This document shows positions 50,550 through 60,480 of a stretch of 64,000 nt of DNA, in pieces (within the stretch, counting starts at the first letter, position 1; each line of letters starts with the position of its first letter). The notes beneath the pieces are model-generated. The model was not told the DNA's origin. It saw only the letters and a list, made by a program, of their open reading frames with translations, and searched no databases. A program made the position numbers and the translations under genes. The DNA comes from Sporosarcina ureilytica (lineage in GTDB: Bacteria > Bacillota > Bacilli > Bacillales_A > Planococcaceae), in the NCBI RefSeq assembly GCF_001753205.1, contig NZ_CP017560.1:186001-250000 (forward strand). Reading direction: 5' to 3'.

Positions 50550-51329
50550 TTGAAAAAGAGGTTAGGACTAATCCTTATGTTCTCTGCCGTGGCCTTATTA
50601 TTGGCAGGTTGTACAGAATTTAATGAACCAATCTATGAAGATAGTGAAGGATTTTGGAATAAGTATATCGTTTGGCCATTAGTATCACTCATCACTTTAT
50701 TTAAAGAATTACTCGGTACATATGGGTATGGAATTGTTGCGGTAACAATTATTATTCGCCTAATTTTATTACCGCTGATGATTAAACAAACAAAAAGCTC
50801 AAAGGAAATGCAAGAAGTCCAGCCGGAGTTAAACGCATTAAAAGAAAAATACAAATCTAAAGATGCAGTGACACAAGAAAAGTATCGTACTGAAATGCAG
50901 AAACTCATGACTGAAAAGAAAATTAATCCAGCAGCAGGTTGTTTACCGGTATTGGTTCAAATGCCGATTTTGATCGGTTTTTATCACGCAATTAGCCGAA
51001 TGAATAGTACGCCTGAAATCGAACTTGGGACTTTCCTTTGGTTTCAGTTGGCTGAGCGAAGCATTACGCTCGCAGTGATAGCTGGAATCATGCAATTCGT
51101 TGTTCTTCGTACTGGACCAGCAATGGGGAACCCACAGATGAGAATGATGATGTATGTGATGCCGGTTTTCATTATCGTCATCGGAACAATATTACCAGCG
51201 GCATTGTCACTTTACTGGGTAATCGGTAATATCATTTCTATTATTCAAAACTTTTTCATTTACAAGCCATTCAAAAAAGAAGAAGAACTTGTAGAACAAC
51301 CTGCAAAAGTAGGAGGGAAAAGAAAATGA
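50550..51329 (+). CDS. spoIIIJ: Membrane protein insertase YidC/SpoIIIJ (MisCA)
   Basis: A 259-residue YidC1-type lipoprotein insertase. A signal peptide with lipobox LLLAGC places the lipidated Cys near residue 21; about five membrane segments follow, and the groove arginine is in TIIIRLILLP near residue 73. A lysine-rich C-terminal tail follows. The start is TTG 50550, after GGGGGAG. It inserts membrane proteins alone or with SecYEG; in B. subtilis SpoIIIJ is also needed for sigma-G activation. It overlaps jag by four bases. Confidence 0.95.
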   Translation: MKKRLGLILMFSAVALLLAGCTEFNEPIYEDSEGFWNKYIVWPLVSLITLFKELLGTYGYGIVAVTIIIRLILLPLMIKQTKSSKEMQEVQPELNALKEKYKSKDAVTQEKYRTEMQKLMTEKKINPAAGCLPVLVQMPILIGFYHAISRMNSTPEIELGTFLWFQLAERSITLAVIAGIMQFVVLRTGPAMGNPQMRMMMYVMPVFIIVIGTILPAALSLYWVIGNIISIIQNFFIYKPFKKEEELVEQPAKVGGKRK

Positions 51330-52057
51330 CAACGGTGACGCAAAATGGTTCCACTGTTGAAGAAGCGATTGAAAAAGCATTGCAACGACTGAATGTTTCA
51401 CGAAATGATGTAGAAATTGAAGTACTGACAGAAGGAAGAAGAGGTTTTTTAGGATTTGGTGCTAGACAGGCCGAAGTAAAAATTACAGTGAAAGAGCAAC
51501 CGGTTCCTGTAGAAGAAGTCGAAATAAGTCTGAAAAATGAAGTAGAAACAGTTAATGATGTGAAAAAAGATAACATAGTAGCGGAACCTGCAACTATGGA
51601 ACGACAAATAGATCCAATCACAAACACAGAGCAATATCTTTCAAAAATTGCTAAAGAAATGGGAATTGATGATTTAAAAGTTACACATCAACTTGACGGC
51701 AAATATGTACACTTTCAGTTAGAAAGTGACAAAGCTGCCTTATTAATCGGAAAAAGAGGTCAAACTTTAAATGCCTTACAACAATTAGCGCAACTGATTA
51801 CGAATCAACATACCGACCAATTCAAAGTCGTGCGGTTGAATGTAGGCGATTATCGTGAACGTCGAGAACAATCATTAGCAAATCTTGCGGATAGAATGGC
51901 GAATAGGGCAGTGCAAACGGGCAGAAAAGTACAATTAGAACCGATGCCAGCTTATGAGAGAAAAGTCATTCACCACACTTTATCTAACCGTCTGGATATC
52001 GAAACCTATTCAGAAGGAACAGATCCGCACCGATATCTTGTTATAGAACCAATTTAA
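51326..52057 (+). CDS. khpB: RNA-binding protein KhpB/Jag
   Basis: A 243-residue SpoIIIJ-associated protein. Jag-N domain (about residues 1-52, GSTVEEAIEKALQRLNVSR), a variable linker, a KH domain (KAALLIGKRGQTLNALQQLAQL, near residues 140-161) and an R3H domain (AYERKVIHHTLSNR near residues 210-223). It binds RNA together with KhpA in other Firmicutes. It is translationally coupled to spoIIIJ through an ATGA overlap. Confidence 0.95.
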   Translation: MTTVTQNGSTVEEAIEKALQRLNVSRNDVEIEVLTEGRRGFLGFGARQAEVKITVKEQPVPVEEVEISLKNEVETVNDVKKDNIVAEPATMERQIDPITNTEQYLSKIAKEMGIDDLKVTHQLDGKYVHFQLESDKAALLIGKRGQTLNALQQLAQLITNQHTDQFKVVRLNVGDYRERREQSLANLADRMANRAVQTGRKVQLEPMPAYERKVIHHTLSNRLDIETYSEGTDPHRYLVIEPI

Positions 52058-52073
52058 TAACAACAATTGAACT

Positions 52074-52117
52074 AACTTCTATGACCTTTCAATTTAAAAG
52101 GTTATAGGAGTTTTTTA
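52074..52117 (+). terminator. Terminator after khpB
   Basis: AACTTCTATGACCTTT pairs (with G-U) to AAAAGGTTATAGGAGTT, followed by six Ts. Confidence 0.85.
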
Positions 52118-52225
52118 TTATCAAAGTGACCAGTTTGTCGTATTTAAGTAATTTCGCCCTATTCATATGCTTATTTCATTTGTTAAATCTCCACGTAATC
52201 CTCCATTATTTGATAACGTCCAATA

Positions 52226-52332
52226 TTTATCCACAGATTTTTTAGTTGTAGGGCTATGAGGTTCGTTAAATTTGTGTTAACATACTATGTTAGAAAGTCG
52301 TGTCCGAAAATACGTTGTCCACATGTGAATAA
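52226..52332. promoter_or_regulatory. DnaA box and two near-boxes upstream of mnmE
   Basis: A perfect TTATCCACA at 52226-52234. A convergent pair of one-mismatch boxes, TTGTCCACA (52315-52323) and TGTGAATAA (52324-52332), lies immediately before the mnmE ribosome-binding site. All are in the 298-bp gap between khpB and mnmE. Confidence 0.6.
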
Positions 52333-52355
52333 CTACTCCAGGAAGGTGAAAAACC

Positions 52356-53741
52356 GTGAATTTTGATACTATAGCTGCCATTTCAACGCCCATGGGTGAG
52401 GGAGCGATTGCGATTGTTAGATTAAGTGGAGATGAAGCAGTCCAGATTGCAGATCGCGTTTTCCGTTCACCAAGTGGAAAGCAGTTGGCAGAAGAACAAT
52501 CTCATACGATTCATTACGGTCATTTAATTGATCCCGGGTCGAATGAAACAATTGAAGAAGTGATGGTTTCCTTAATGAAAGCGCCAAAAACTTTCACAAG
52601 GGAAGACGTCGTTGAGGTTAATTGTCATGGGGGACTCGTGGCAGTGAATCGAGTGCTCGCACTCTTATTAAAAGAGGGAGCGCGTCTAGCGGAACCTGGA
52701 GAGTTCACGAAGCGTGCTTTTCTAAATGGGCGTATCGACTTGTCACAGTCAGAAGCAGTCATGGACCTTATTCGAGCGAAAACGGACCGTGCAATGAACG
52801 TTGCACTAGGTCAAATGGAAGGGAAGCTATCCAAGCTTGTCGGAGAACTTAGACAAGCCTTAATCGAAACACTTGCTCAGGTAGAAGTGAACATCGATTA
52901 TCCGGAGTACGATGATGTAGAGGAAATGACAGTTCCTCTTATGATTGAAAAATGTACATGGGTAAGAGATGAAATTGACAAATTACTAAAAACTTCTGCG
53001 CAAGGAAAAATTCTAAGAGAAGGTTTATCGACAGTGATTATTGGTAGACCAAACGTTGGAAAGTCTTCACTTCTAAATAGTCTCGTACAGGAAAATAAAG
53101 CGATTGTTACCGACATAGCGGGAACAACGCGTGATATAATTGAAGAATACGTCAACGTCCGCGGTGTTCCATTACGTCTCGTAGATACAGCAGGAATTCG
53201 GGAAACGGAAGATATCGTTGAAAGAATTGGCGTTGAACGTTCAAGACAAGTATTAAAAGAGGCGGATTTAATTCTTCTTGTGTTAAATAATGCGGAAGTA
53301 CTTTCCGAAGAAGATAAGCGTCTTTTTGAGGCTGTCGAAGGCATGGATACAATCGTTGTCGTTAATAAGACCGATTTACCAGCTAAAATAGATTTATCCG
53401 AAGTTGCTGAAATAGCAGGGGATAACAACATCGTGACGACTTCTTTATTAGAAGAAGAAGGGGTCATGGAACTTGAAGAAGCGATTGCTAACCTTTTCTT
53501 TACAGGTACAATCGAAGCAGAGGATATGACCTATGTATCAAATGCAAGGCATATCGCACTGTTACACAAAGCAAGAACTATTATTGAGGATGCACTTGCG
53601 GCGGCAGAAGCCGGTGTCCCAGTAGATATGATTCAAATAGATGTTACAAGGTCTTGGGAAGTTCTCGGTGAAATCGTCGGGGACACAGTACAAGAAGGTT
53701 TAATTAATCAGTTGTTTTCGCAGTTTTGCCTCGGAAAATAA
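52356..53741 (+). CDS. mnmE: tRNA uridine-34 5-carboxymethylaminomethyl modification GTPase MnmE
   Basis: A 461-residue three-domain GTPase. The N-terminal folate-binding domain opens [22 protein letters not shown] (residues 4-25). G1 is GRPNVGKSS near residue 227, G2/G3 are DIAGTTRD and DTAGIRE, G4 is NKTDL, and the C-terminal CLGK motif is complete. With MnmG (next gene, 24 bp on) it makes cmnm5U34 in tRNAs. Confidence 0.98.
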   Translation: MNFDTIAAISTPMGEGAIAIVRLSGDEAVQIADRVFRSPSGKQLAEEQSHTIHYGHLIDPGSNETIEEVMVSLMKAPKTFTREDVVEVNCHGGLVAVNRVLALLLKEGARLAEPGEFTKRAFLNGRIDLSQSEAVMDLIRAKTDRAMNVALGQMEGKLSKLVGELRQALIETLAQVEVNIDYPEYDDVEEMTVPLMIEKCTWVRDEIDKLLKTSAQGKILREGLSTVIIGRPNVGKSSLLNSLVQENKAIVTDIAGTTRDIIEEYVNVRGVPLRLVDTAGIRETEDIVERIGVERSRQVLKEADLILLVLNNAEVLSEEDKRLFEAVEGMDTIVVVNKTDLPAKIDLSEVAEIAGDNNIVTTSLLEEEGVMELEEAIANLFFTGTIEAEDMTYVSNARHIALLHKARTIIEDALAAAEAGVPVDMIQIDVTRSWEVLGEIVGDTVQEGLINQLFSQFCLGK

Positions 53742-53765
53742 TTTATTAGAGAGTAGGAAAAGAAC

Positions 53766-55658
53766 ATGCCTAACAAATTTGAAGCCGGCACGTTCGATAC
53801 GATAGTAATCGGTGCCGGCCACGCTGGCGTAGAAGCTGCGTTAGCTTCAGCACGAATGGGTGCATCGACACTCGTTTTAACTTTGAATATAGATATGGTT
53901 GCGTTTATGCCATGTAATCCATCAATTGGTGGCCCTGCAAAAGGAATCGTCGTTAGGGAGATTGACGCACTCGGCGGTGCAATGGGGAAAGTAATTGATA
54001 AAACGCATATTCAAATGCGTATGTTAAATACACGTAAAGGTCCTGCTGTTCGTGCCCTTCGTGCCCAATTGGACAAAGTGCTATATCAGCAAGAAATGAA
54101 ACGTATTCTTGAAGAAGCGGAGAATTTAACATTACAACAAGCATCGGTTGACGAACTCATTGTAGAAGATGGAGAAGTAAAAGGCGTGATTACACAAGTT
54201 GGTGCAGTATACCGCGCTAAAACAGTCATTGTGACAACCGGTACGTTTTTACGTGGAGAAATTCTAATTGGAGATTTACGTTATTCAAGTGGTCCAAATA
54301 ATCAAATGCCATCTATCAAGTTAGCGGACAATTTACGAGAACTTGGCTTTGAAATGGTTCGTTTTAAAACAGGTACACCACCGCGTATTAACAGTCGCAC
54401 GATTGATTATAGTCAAACAGAAATTCAACCGGGCGATGAAGAACCACGTGCGTTTAGTTATGAAACGACAGAGTTCATTATGGATCAGCTGCCATGTTGG
54501 CTCACATACACTTCACCATTAACGCATGAAATTATCAATGAAAATCTTCGTCTATCGCCAATGTATTCAGGTGAAGAAGTTGGACCAGGTCCTCGTTACT
54601 GTCCATCAATTGAAGATAAGATTGTTCGTTTCAATGACAAATCTCGTCATCAAATTTTCCTAGAACCAGAAGGACGTAATACTGAAGAAGTATATGTACA
54701 AGGATTATCAACAAGTTTACCAGAGCATATTCAACATCGTCTTATCGCAAGCGTACCAGGCTTAGAAAAAGCACAAATGATGCGTGCAGGATATGCGATT
54801 GAATATGATGCGATTATCCCAACACAACTAAAACCGACGCTCGAAACGAAGAAAATTCGCGGGCTTTATACAGCGGGACAATTAAATGGTACGTCTGGAT
54901 ATGAAGAAGCCGCTGGACAAGGTTTATTGGCCGGAGCGAATGCAGCTGCAAGAGCATTAGGAAAAGAAGAGTTTATTTTAGCGCGATCTGATGGTTATAT
55001 GGGTGTTTTAATTGATGATCTTGTAACGAAAGGAACGAGCGAACCGTATCGTCTACTTACATCACGAGCGGAATATCGTTTACTTCTTCGTCATGATAAT
55101 GCAGATTTAAGACTCACTGAAATTGGTTATGAAGTAGGTCTTGTAAGCGAAGAACGTTACCAAAAGTATGTGGAGAAAAAGCAACAAATTGACGGTGAAT
55201 TGAAACGTTTACGTGAACTTACGGTTAAACCTTCAGAATTGGTCAATGAAATACTAGCTGAAACAAATTCAACTGCATTAAAAGAGCCTATGAAGGCAGC
55301 AAATATATTGAAACGTCCTGAAGCCACGTATGATCAAGTTGCAAGAATGATCGAATCCGACGTAGAACTATCCCCGGAAGTTATTGAACAAGTGGAGATT
55401 TTCACAAAATACGAGGGATACATTGAAAAATCTATGCAACAAGTGGAACGTATGAAGAAGATGGAAGACAAGAAAATACCGCATAACATCGATTACGATG
55501 CGATTACAGGTATTGCAAATGAAGCAAAAGCAGAACTGAATAAAGTTAGACCTTTATCAATTGCACAAGCATCAAGAATGCCAGGAGTAAATCCGGCAGA
55601 CGTTTCGATTTTACTTGTCTATATTGAACAGGGAAAAATTGCGAAGGTTTCGGGTTAA
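53766..55658 (+). CDS. mnmG: tRNA uridine-34 modification enzyme MnmG (GidA)
   Basis: A 630-residue FAD enzyme that partners MnmE. The FAD-binding motif is [17 protein letters not shown] near residues 16-32, the conserved region [18 protein letters not shown] is near residues 49-66, and C-terminal helices follow ([14 protein letters not shown] near residues 600-613). The mnmE-mnmG-rsmG order is as in B. subtilis. It is followed by its own terminator. Confidence 0.98.
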   Translation: MPNKFEAGTFDTIVIGAGHAGVEAALASARMGASTLVLTLNIDMVAFMPCNPSIGGPAKGIVVREIDALGGAMGKVIDKTHIQMRMLNTRKGPAVRALRAQLDKVLYQQEMKRILEEAENLTLQQASVDELIVEDGEVKGVITQVGAVYRAKTVIVTTGTFLRGEILIGDLRYSSGPNNQMPSIKLADNLRELGFEMVRFKTGTPPRINSRTIDYSQTEIQPGDEEPRAFSYETTEFIMDQLPCWLTYTSPLTHEIINENLRLSPMYSGEEVGPGPRYCPSIEDKIVRFNDKSRHQIFLEPEGRNTEEVYVQGLSTSLPEHIQHRLIASVPGLEKAQMMRAGYAIEYDAIIPTQLKPTLETKKIRGLYTAGQLNGTSGYEEAAGQGLLAGANAAARALGKEEFILARSDGYMGVLIDDLVTKGTSEPYRLLTSRAEYRLLLRHDNADLRLTEIGYEVGLVSEERYQKYVEKKQQIDGELKRLRELTVKPSELVNEILAETNSTALKEPMKAANILKRPEATYDQVARMIESDVELSPEVIEQVEIFTKYEGYIEKSMQQVERMKKMEDKKIPHNIDYDAITGIANEAKAELNKVRPLSIAQASRMPGVNPADVSILLVYIEQGKIAKVSG

Positions 55659-55739
55659 AGCAAAGTATTGGTGAAATTTTACCATATGTAAGGTGAACCC
55701 AATCTTTTTTTGACTGTATAACTTTCATTCTGTAAACTT

Positions 55740-55776
55740 AACTGGTATGGATATATGTGCCGTACCAGTTTTTTTA
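55740..55776 (+). terminator. Terminator after mnmG
   Basis: AACTGGTAtGG pairs with CCgTACCAGTT, followed by seven Ts. Expression of rsmG may rely on another promoter. Confidence 0.8.
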
Positions 55777-55817
55777 AAAAGTAAAGTACTACTTTTAAAA
55801 AAGGAGGATTGGCATAT

Positions 55818-56534
55818 ATGAATGAAGAACAATTTCTACAAGCATTGAAAGAACATAATATTGACTTGACTGAAAAACAAATTATTCAATTTAAAACTTA
55901 TTTTGAAGAACTTGTTGAGTGGAATGAAAAAATGAATTTGACTGCAATTACGGATGAGCCTTCCGTTTACTTAAAACATTTTTTCGACTCAATTACTGCA
56001 GCTTTTTACGTAGATTTAACTGGAAAGAAAACACTTTGTGATGTTGGAGCGGGTGCAGGATTTCCAAGCATCCCATTAAAAATATGCTTTCCTGAATTAC
56101 ACGTTACAATTGTTGACTCTTTAAATAAAAGAATTGGATTTTTGAATCATTTAGCAGAAAAGCTAGAATTAGAAAATATGGAGTTTGTACATGCAAGAGC
56201 TGAAGACTTCGGTCAGAATAAAGCTTTTCGTGAAAAGTTTGACATTGTTACTGCCCGTGCAGTTGCCAGATTGTCTGTTTTATCCGAGTTATGTATTCCT
56301 CTCGTTAAAAAAGGGGGCCTTTTTGTTGCGATGAAAGGGGCAGCTGCTGAGAAGGAGTTATCAGATGCCAGAAGAGCGTTAACCGTTCTTGGAGCTAAAC
56401 TTAAGAAAGATTATTCATTTCTATTACCAGTAGAAGAAAGTGAACGAAATGTTTTTGTTTTCTCAAAAATGAAAAGTACACCAAATAAATATCCAAGAAA
56501 ACCTGGAGTTCCAAATAAATCACCGATTAAATAA
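55818..56534 (+). CDS. rsmG: 16S rRNA (guanine-527 N7) methyltransferase RsmG
   Basis: A 238-residue SAM methyltransferase (GidB). The SAM loop is [16 protein letters not shown] near residues 73-88, preceded by [19 protein letters not shown], and the catalytic fold segment [12 protein letters not shown] is near residue 143. The start ATG 55818 is ten bases after AAGGAGG; the TTG at 55809 is too close. Loss of RsmG gives low-level streptomycin resistance in other species. The tail is basic ([13 protein letters not shown]). Confidence 0.97.
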   Translation: MNEEQFLQALKEHNIDLTEKQIIQFKTYFEELVEWNEKMNLTAITDEPSVYLKHFFDSITAAFYVDLTGKKTLCDVGAGAGFPSIPLKICFPELHVTIVDSLNKRIGFLNHLAEKLELENMEFVHARAEDFGQNKAFREKFDIVTARAVARLSVLSELCIPLVKKGGLFVAMKGAAAEKELSDARRALTVLGAKLKKDYSFLLPVEESERNVFVFSKMKSTPNKYPRKPGVPNKSPIK

Positions 56535-56537
56535 TAT

Positions 56538-56553
56538 TGTTACACGTGAAACA
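56538..56553 (+). promoter_or_regulatory. parS site, 16 of 16 match
   Basis: TGTTACACGTGAAACA matches the parS consensus TGTTNCACGTGAAACA completely. It lies just after the rsmG stop and upstream of noc, 7.5 kb from dnaA. Spo0J should load here and spread. Confidence 0.92.
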
Positions 56554-56715
56554 TTACTTTTAGCGATATTGATTACAATAATTGTATTGAAATAATTAGT
56601 TGCATCGATTTCATGAGAGTTTGTTTTAATAAATAGGGTACATGTTATGGACTGATAATAACAGTCTTTTTATATAAAAGTATTTAAGGTTGAAGAGTGA
56701 AAGAACTTACTTGAG

Positions 56716-56787
56716 TCAATTTCATAATTACCTAAAACCGCTAAGTTGAGACAATAGCAGCGAATAGATTGGATTATGAAATTGACT
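56716..56787. repeat. Inverted-repeat element, copy 2 (72 bp)
   Basis: The same perfect 14-bp ends as 50397-50510 (GTCAATTTCATAAT at 56716-56729, ATTATGAAATTGAC at 56774-56787). The internal TACCTAAAACCGCTAAG and GCAGCGAA-AGATTGG are shared, but the 19-bp inner hairpin of copy 1 is absent. It lies in the leader of noc, ending 62 bp before its start. Confidence 0.85.
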
Positions 56788-56849
56788 TACTTTATAAAGT
56801 ATCGAACTAATTGGAGCTAGGGAGTAGTTTTGAAAAGGTGGTGCCGGAA

Positions 56850-57707
56850 ATGAAAAGTCCTTTTTCACGTTTTTTTGGGGGTAGTGTGAAAGAAGAGCCT
56901 GAAATTAGTGAGGGTAATCATCATGAACATGTCGAGCAAGTTGCGATTGATTTGATAGTACCCAATAAATATCAACCTCGTACAATATTTTCTGAAGAGA
57001 AAATAGAGGAACTTGCTAGAACAATTCATACCCATGGTGTCATTCAACCTATAGTTATTAGAACGATTGCGGAAAATAAATATGAAATCATTGCTGGTGA
57101 ACGAAGATATCGAGCGATGAAGTATTTAGGGTGGGAAGAAGTTCCCGCCATTATTCGTGAGCTTGATGACAAAGAAACGGCTTCAATCGCGTTGATAGAA
57201 AACTTACAACGTGAAGAATTAACGCCTATCGAAGAGGCATATGCATACGAACAGTTATTAGAACTCCATGAATTGACACAAGAAGCATTGGCACAAAGGT
57301 TGGGAAAAGGGCAGTCGACCATTGCAAACAAGATTCGCCTATTAAAACTTCCAGAGGAAATTCAAAACGCTGTCATGGATAAAAAGATATCCGAAAGACA
57401 TGCACGTGCATTAATTTCTTTAAAGGATAAAAACTTACAAATCGAGATGTGTAATGTTGTTATCGAGGAAGGCTTAAATGTAAAGCAGCTCGAAACACGA
57501 ATCGAAGAAATGTTAAACCCGCCAGAAAAAGAAAAGAAAGAAAAACGTCCAAAAAGAAAGTCCGTGAGTCGCGATGTCCGTATTGCATTAAATACGATTA
57601 AACAATCATTATCTTTAGTGACGAAAAGCGGCATCGATTTACAAACAGAAGAAGAGGACTCGGAAGACTTTTATAAAATCACCGTAAAAATTCCGAAAAA
57701 GAAGTAA
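56850..57707 (+). CDS. noc: Nucleoid occlusion protein Noc
   Basis: A 285-residue ParB paralogue. The start ATG 56850 gives [11 protein letters not shown], the amphipathic membrane-binding N-terminus typical of Noc, and follows GGTGG at eight bases; the ATG-like start at 56811 would bury that helix. The CTP-binding motif is GERRYRAMK near residue 91, and [14 protein letters not shown] and a helix-turn-helix ([19 protein letters not shown]) follow. It prevents division over the nucleoid. It is distinguished from Spo0J by the N-terminus and gene order. Confidence 0.95.
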   Translation: MKSPFSRFFGGSVKEEPEISEGNHHEHVEQVAIDLIVPNKYQPRTIFSEEKIEELARTIHTHGVIQPIVIRTIAENKYEIIAGERRYRAMKYLGWEEVPAIIRELDDKETASIALIENLQREELTPIEEAYAYEQLLELHELTQEALAQRLGKGQSTIANKIRLLKLPEEIQNAVMDKKISERHARALISLKDKNLQIEMCNVVIEEGLNVKQLETRIEEMLNPPEKEKKEKRPKRKSVSRDVRIALNTIKQSLSLVTKSGIDLQTEEEDSEDFYKITVKIPKKK

Positions 57708-57708
57708 A

Positions 57709-57738
57709 ACTCTTGCTCGGTAGCAGCAAGAGTTTTTT
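57709..57738 (+). terminator. Terminator of noc
   Basis: CTCTTGC and GCAAGAG enclose a nine-base loop, followed by six Ts. Confidence 0.85.
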
Positions 57739-58120
57739 CTTTATATATTTTAATCGATTTCATCATTACCTATTTTTATAATAAAGATGATTGTAAGACT
57801 TCTTACTCTTTGTAATGTTCGCTACAATGATGACGAGTGTCGTTGAATGAAGTAGAAGGCACCGACTCTAGTGGGATTAGTTTTTGTCACGTAGATAAAT
57901 TGTCTTATGACTCAATCATCTGCCTCCTAAAGCCGGAAAAGCGTCCGCCCGGAACGGAGATCAATATTATTAGCAACTTACTATAGTAAAGTTAATGTCA
58001 AATTGATTAAATTGCATGTTATTATCTTTTTTTATTATAAATTTGGTATGATAGATTAGAAGAGTTGATAATTTTAAATATATAATGAAATCAGGAAAAA
58101 GTAGGAAAGCAGGTGCAAGC
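57739..58120. other. 382-bp gene-free region between noc and soj with repeat copy C
   Basis: It contains a dispersed repeat (57842-57967) and the soj leader. A TATGAT near 58048 could be a -10 box, but no good -35 is 16-18 bases upstream. No gene is seen. Confidence 0.55.
57842..57967 (+). repeat. Dispersed GC-rich repeat, copy C (shortened)
   Basis: Ends GAAGTAGAAGGCACCGACTC and GTCCGCCCGGAACGGAGATC match copies A and B. The middle retains only CTTATGACTCAATCATCTGC and CTCCTAAAGCCGGAAAAGCG from the copy B type; the hairpin core is lost. Confidence 0.75.
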
Positions 58121-58882
58121 TTGAGCAGGATTATAGCGATTGCTAACCAAAAGGGAGGCGTCGGAAAAACAACAACATCAGTAAATTTAAGTGCTTGCCT
58201 TGCCCATATAGGCAAAAAAGTTTTACTCATTGATACGGATCCTCAAGGAAATGCTACGAGCGGGGTAGGCATTAATAAAGGTGACGTTCACAAATGTATT
58301 TACGACATATTAATTGATGATGTTGATATTGACGACGTAATTTTATCAACGAAAGTTGAAAACTTAGACATTATCCCAGCGACTATTTCATTAGCAGGTG
58401 CAGAAATTGAACTTGTTTCGACCATCTCAAGGGAAGTAAGGATGAAACATGCAATTCAAGAAGTAAAAGGTAAATATGATTACATTATTATTGATTGCCC
58501 ACCTTCACTAGGGTTATTAACAATCAACGCATTAACTGCATCTGATGCTATTATTATTCCTGTGCAATGCGAATATTATGCATTAGAAGGGTTAAGCCAG
58601 CTATTGAGTACAATCCGTTTAGTACAAAAGCATTTAAATGAAGACTTAATGATAGATGGTGTTTTGTTAACAATGTTTGACGCTAGAACGAATTTAGGGA
58701 TTCAAGTGATTGAAGAAGTTAAGAAGTATTTTCAAGACAAAGTGTACAAAACAATTATTCCGAGAAACGTAAGACTTAGTGAAGCACCGAGCCATGGGGA
58801 ACCGATTATTGTTTATGATTCAAGATCACGCGGTGCAGAAGTGTATTTGGAGCTTGCAAAGGAAGTGGTGCACAATGGCTAA
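58121..58882 (+). CDS. soj: Chromosome-partitioning ATPase ParA/Soj
   Basis: A 253-residue deviant-Walker ATPase, exactly the B. subtilis Soj length. KGGVGKTTTS lies at residues 11-20, then DTDPQGNATSG and DYIIIDCPPSLG. The start is TTG 58121 (LSRIIAIANQKGG) after AGCAGGTG; the ATG at 58085 adds a non-conserved basic extension and is rejected. Soj regulates DnaA and, with Spo0J, acts in origin segregation. It overlaps spo0J by 8 bp. Confidence 0.97.
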   Translation: MSRIIAIANQKGGVGKTTTSVNLSACLAHIGKKVLLIDTDPQGNATSGVGINKGDVHKCIYDILIDDVDIDDVILSTKVENLDIIPATISLAGAEIELVSTISREVRMKHAIQEVKGKYDYIIIDCPPSLGLLTINALTASDAIIIPVQCEYYALEGLSQLLSTIRLVQKHLNEDLMIDGVLLTMFDARTNLGIQVIEEVKKYFQDKVYKTIIPRNVRLSEAPSHGEPIIVYDSRSRGAEVYLELAKEVVHNG

Positions 58883-59714
58883 AGGTCTGGGAAAAGGTAT
58901 CAATGCTTTATTTCCAGGTGAATCATTAATAAAAGCAGAAACAGTTGAACAATTACATGTTAAGAGCATTAAACCGAATCCATATCAACCAAGGAAGGTC
59001 TTTGATGAGGTGGCTATTGAAGAATTAAGTGATTCGATTAAAGAACACGGAATCCTTCAACCAATCATTGTTAGAAAAACAGGAACTTCTTATGAAATTG
59101 TAGCCGGAGAAAGAAGATTCCGTGCAGCTAAACTTGTTGGGCTAGATGAAATTCCGGCCATTGTTCGTAGATTAACTGATGAAGAAACGATGGAACTTGC
59201 AATTTTAGAGAACCTTCAGCGAGAAGATTTAACACCTATAGAAGAAGCTGAAGCGTACAATACATTAATGGATAATCTGAAAATCACACAGGAACAGTTA
59301 GCGTTTAGATTAGGAAAAAGCAGGTCCCATATAGCGAATCATATAAGACTTCTAGCTCTGCCTGAAAAAATTAGGCAGTTAATTACAGATGGAAAGCTTT
59401 CGATGGGGCATGGTCGAACATTACTAGGGTTACGAAAGAAAGAACAAATTCCTCTCGTTGCTGAACGTGTATTAAAAGAAGGATTAAATGTACGACAGTT
59501 AGAAAGACTTGTTCAACATTTAAATGAAGAAGTTCCACGTGAAACAAGGAAGAAAGAAAAGAAAGATTTGTTTCTTCAAGAACATGAATCAAGTTTACGC
59601 GACTATTTCGGGACAAATGTAAATATAAAAAAATCTAAAAATAAAGGTAAAATCGAGATTGAGTTTTTCTCTGAAGAAGACTTAGAAAGAATACTTGAAT
59701 TACTGAATGATTAA
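58875..59714 (+). CDS. spo0J: Chromosome-partitioning protein ParB/Spo0J
   Basis: A 279-residue CTPase clamp that loads at parS. The N-terminus MAKGLGKGINALFPG contains the Soj-stimulating basic residues. The CTP motif is GERRFRAAK near residue 78, ENLQREDLTPIEEAEAY follows, then a helix-turn-helix (QEQLAFRLGKSRSHIANH) and a C-terminal dimer domain ending ELLND. The gene carries a parS-like site itself. The start is ATG 58875 inside the soj end. Confidence 0.97.
   Translation: MAKGLGKGINALFPGESLIKAETVEQLHVKSIKPNPYQPRKVFDEVAIEELSDSIKEHGILQPIIVRKTGTSYEIVAGERRFRAAKLVGLDEIPAIVRRLTDEETMELAILENLQREDLTPIEEAEAYNTLMDNLKITQEQLAFRLGKSRSHIANHIRLLALPEKIRQLITDGKLSMGHGRTLLGLRKKEQIPLVAERVLKEGLNVRQLERLVQHLNEEVPRETRKKEKKDLFLQEHESSLRDYFGTNVNIKKSKNKGKIEIEFFSEEDLERILELLND
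59531..59546 (+). promoter_or_regulatory. parS-like site inside spo0J (15 of 16 match)
   Basis: AGTTCCACGTGAAACA differs from TGTTCCACGTGAAACA only at the first base. B. subtilis also has a parS inside spo0J, which supports the call. Confidence 0.85.
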
Positions 59715-59721
59715 CCAAATA

Positions 59722-59757
59722 CCTATTTTGCATTTTGCAAAATAGGTTTTATTTTTA
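59722..59757 (+). terminator. Terminator of soj-spo0J
   Basis: CCTATTTTGC pairs with GCAAAATAGG around a short loop, followed by TTTTATTTTT. Confidence 0.85.
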
Positions 59758-59775
59758 GTGAGCGGAAGTGTTTAT

Positions 59776-60480
59776 ATGATTTTATTTGGAACAATCGTAA
59801 ATGCGCTGTTAATTGTTATAGGAACGATCCTCGGAAGATTCTTGCATAATATACCCGAACGTATGAAAGAAACGATTATGTACGGCATAGGTTTGGCAGT
59901 GGCAGTGATAGGAATACAAATGACGTTTGAAAGTACCCAAATCCTCATTGTCATTATTAGTATTGTTGTAGGTGCTGTGCTAGGTGAGTGGATGGATTTA
60001 GATGATAAAGTTACGAAACTAGGTCAGTGGCTAGAAATAAAGTTGCCCAGAAAAGAAGAAGGAATGAATATTTCCGAAGGGTTTGTAACGGCTACACTTA
60101 TTTTTGTAGTAGGTTCGATGGCAATTATTGGGGCCATTGATAGTGGGCTTAGAAATGATCATAATGTCCTCGTGATGAAAGGAATCATAGATGGATTCAC
60201 TTCCATTATATTAAGTTCCAGTCTTGGAATTGGCGTAGCTTTTGCGGCTATCCCAGTCTTTCTTTACCAAGGAATCATTACAGTATTATCAACTCAAATT
60301 AGTCAGTATATCCCCCAAGCATTGCTCGATTTTTTCATTTCGGAAATGACCGCTACTGGGGGACTTATGATATTGGCTATCGGGTTGAATTTAATAGGTT
60401 TAACAAAGATTAGAGTTGCTAATCTAGTGCCCGGTATTTTGGTAGTAGGGGTGATTGTTACCGTCATACATTTTCTTTGA
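59776..60480 (+). CDS. DUF554 family membrane protein
   Basis: A 234-residue integral membrane protein with about six to seven hydrophobic segments. MILFGTIVNALLIVIGTILG at the start and LGEWMDLDDKVTKLGQWLE near residue 75 are DUF554 features (B. subtilis YdfK is a member). It is likely a transporter or structural membrane protein; the function is unknown. The start ATG 59776 is five bases after GGAAGTG; a GTG at 59758 is an alternative. Its last 57 bases overlap the 3' end of convergent yyaC. Confidence 0.87.
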   Translation: MILFGTIVNALLIVIGTILGRFLHNIPERMKETIMYGIGLAVAVIGIQMTFESTQILIVIISIVVGAVLGEWMDLDDKVTKLGQWLEIKLPRKEEGMNISEGFVTATLIFVVGSMAIIGAIDSGLRNDHNVLVMKGIIDGFTSIILSSSLGIGVAFAAIPVFLYQGIITVLSTQISQYIPQALLDFFISEMTATGGLMILAIGLNLIGLTKIRVANLVPGILVVGVIVTVIHFL

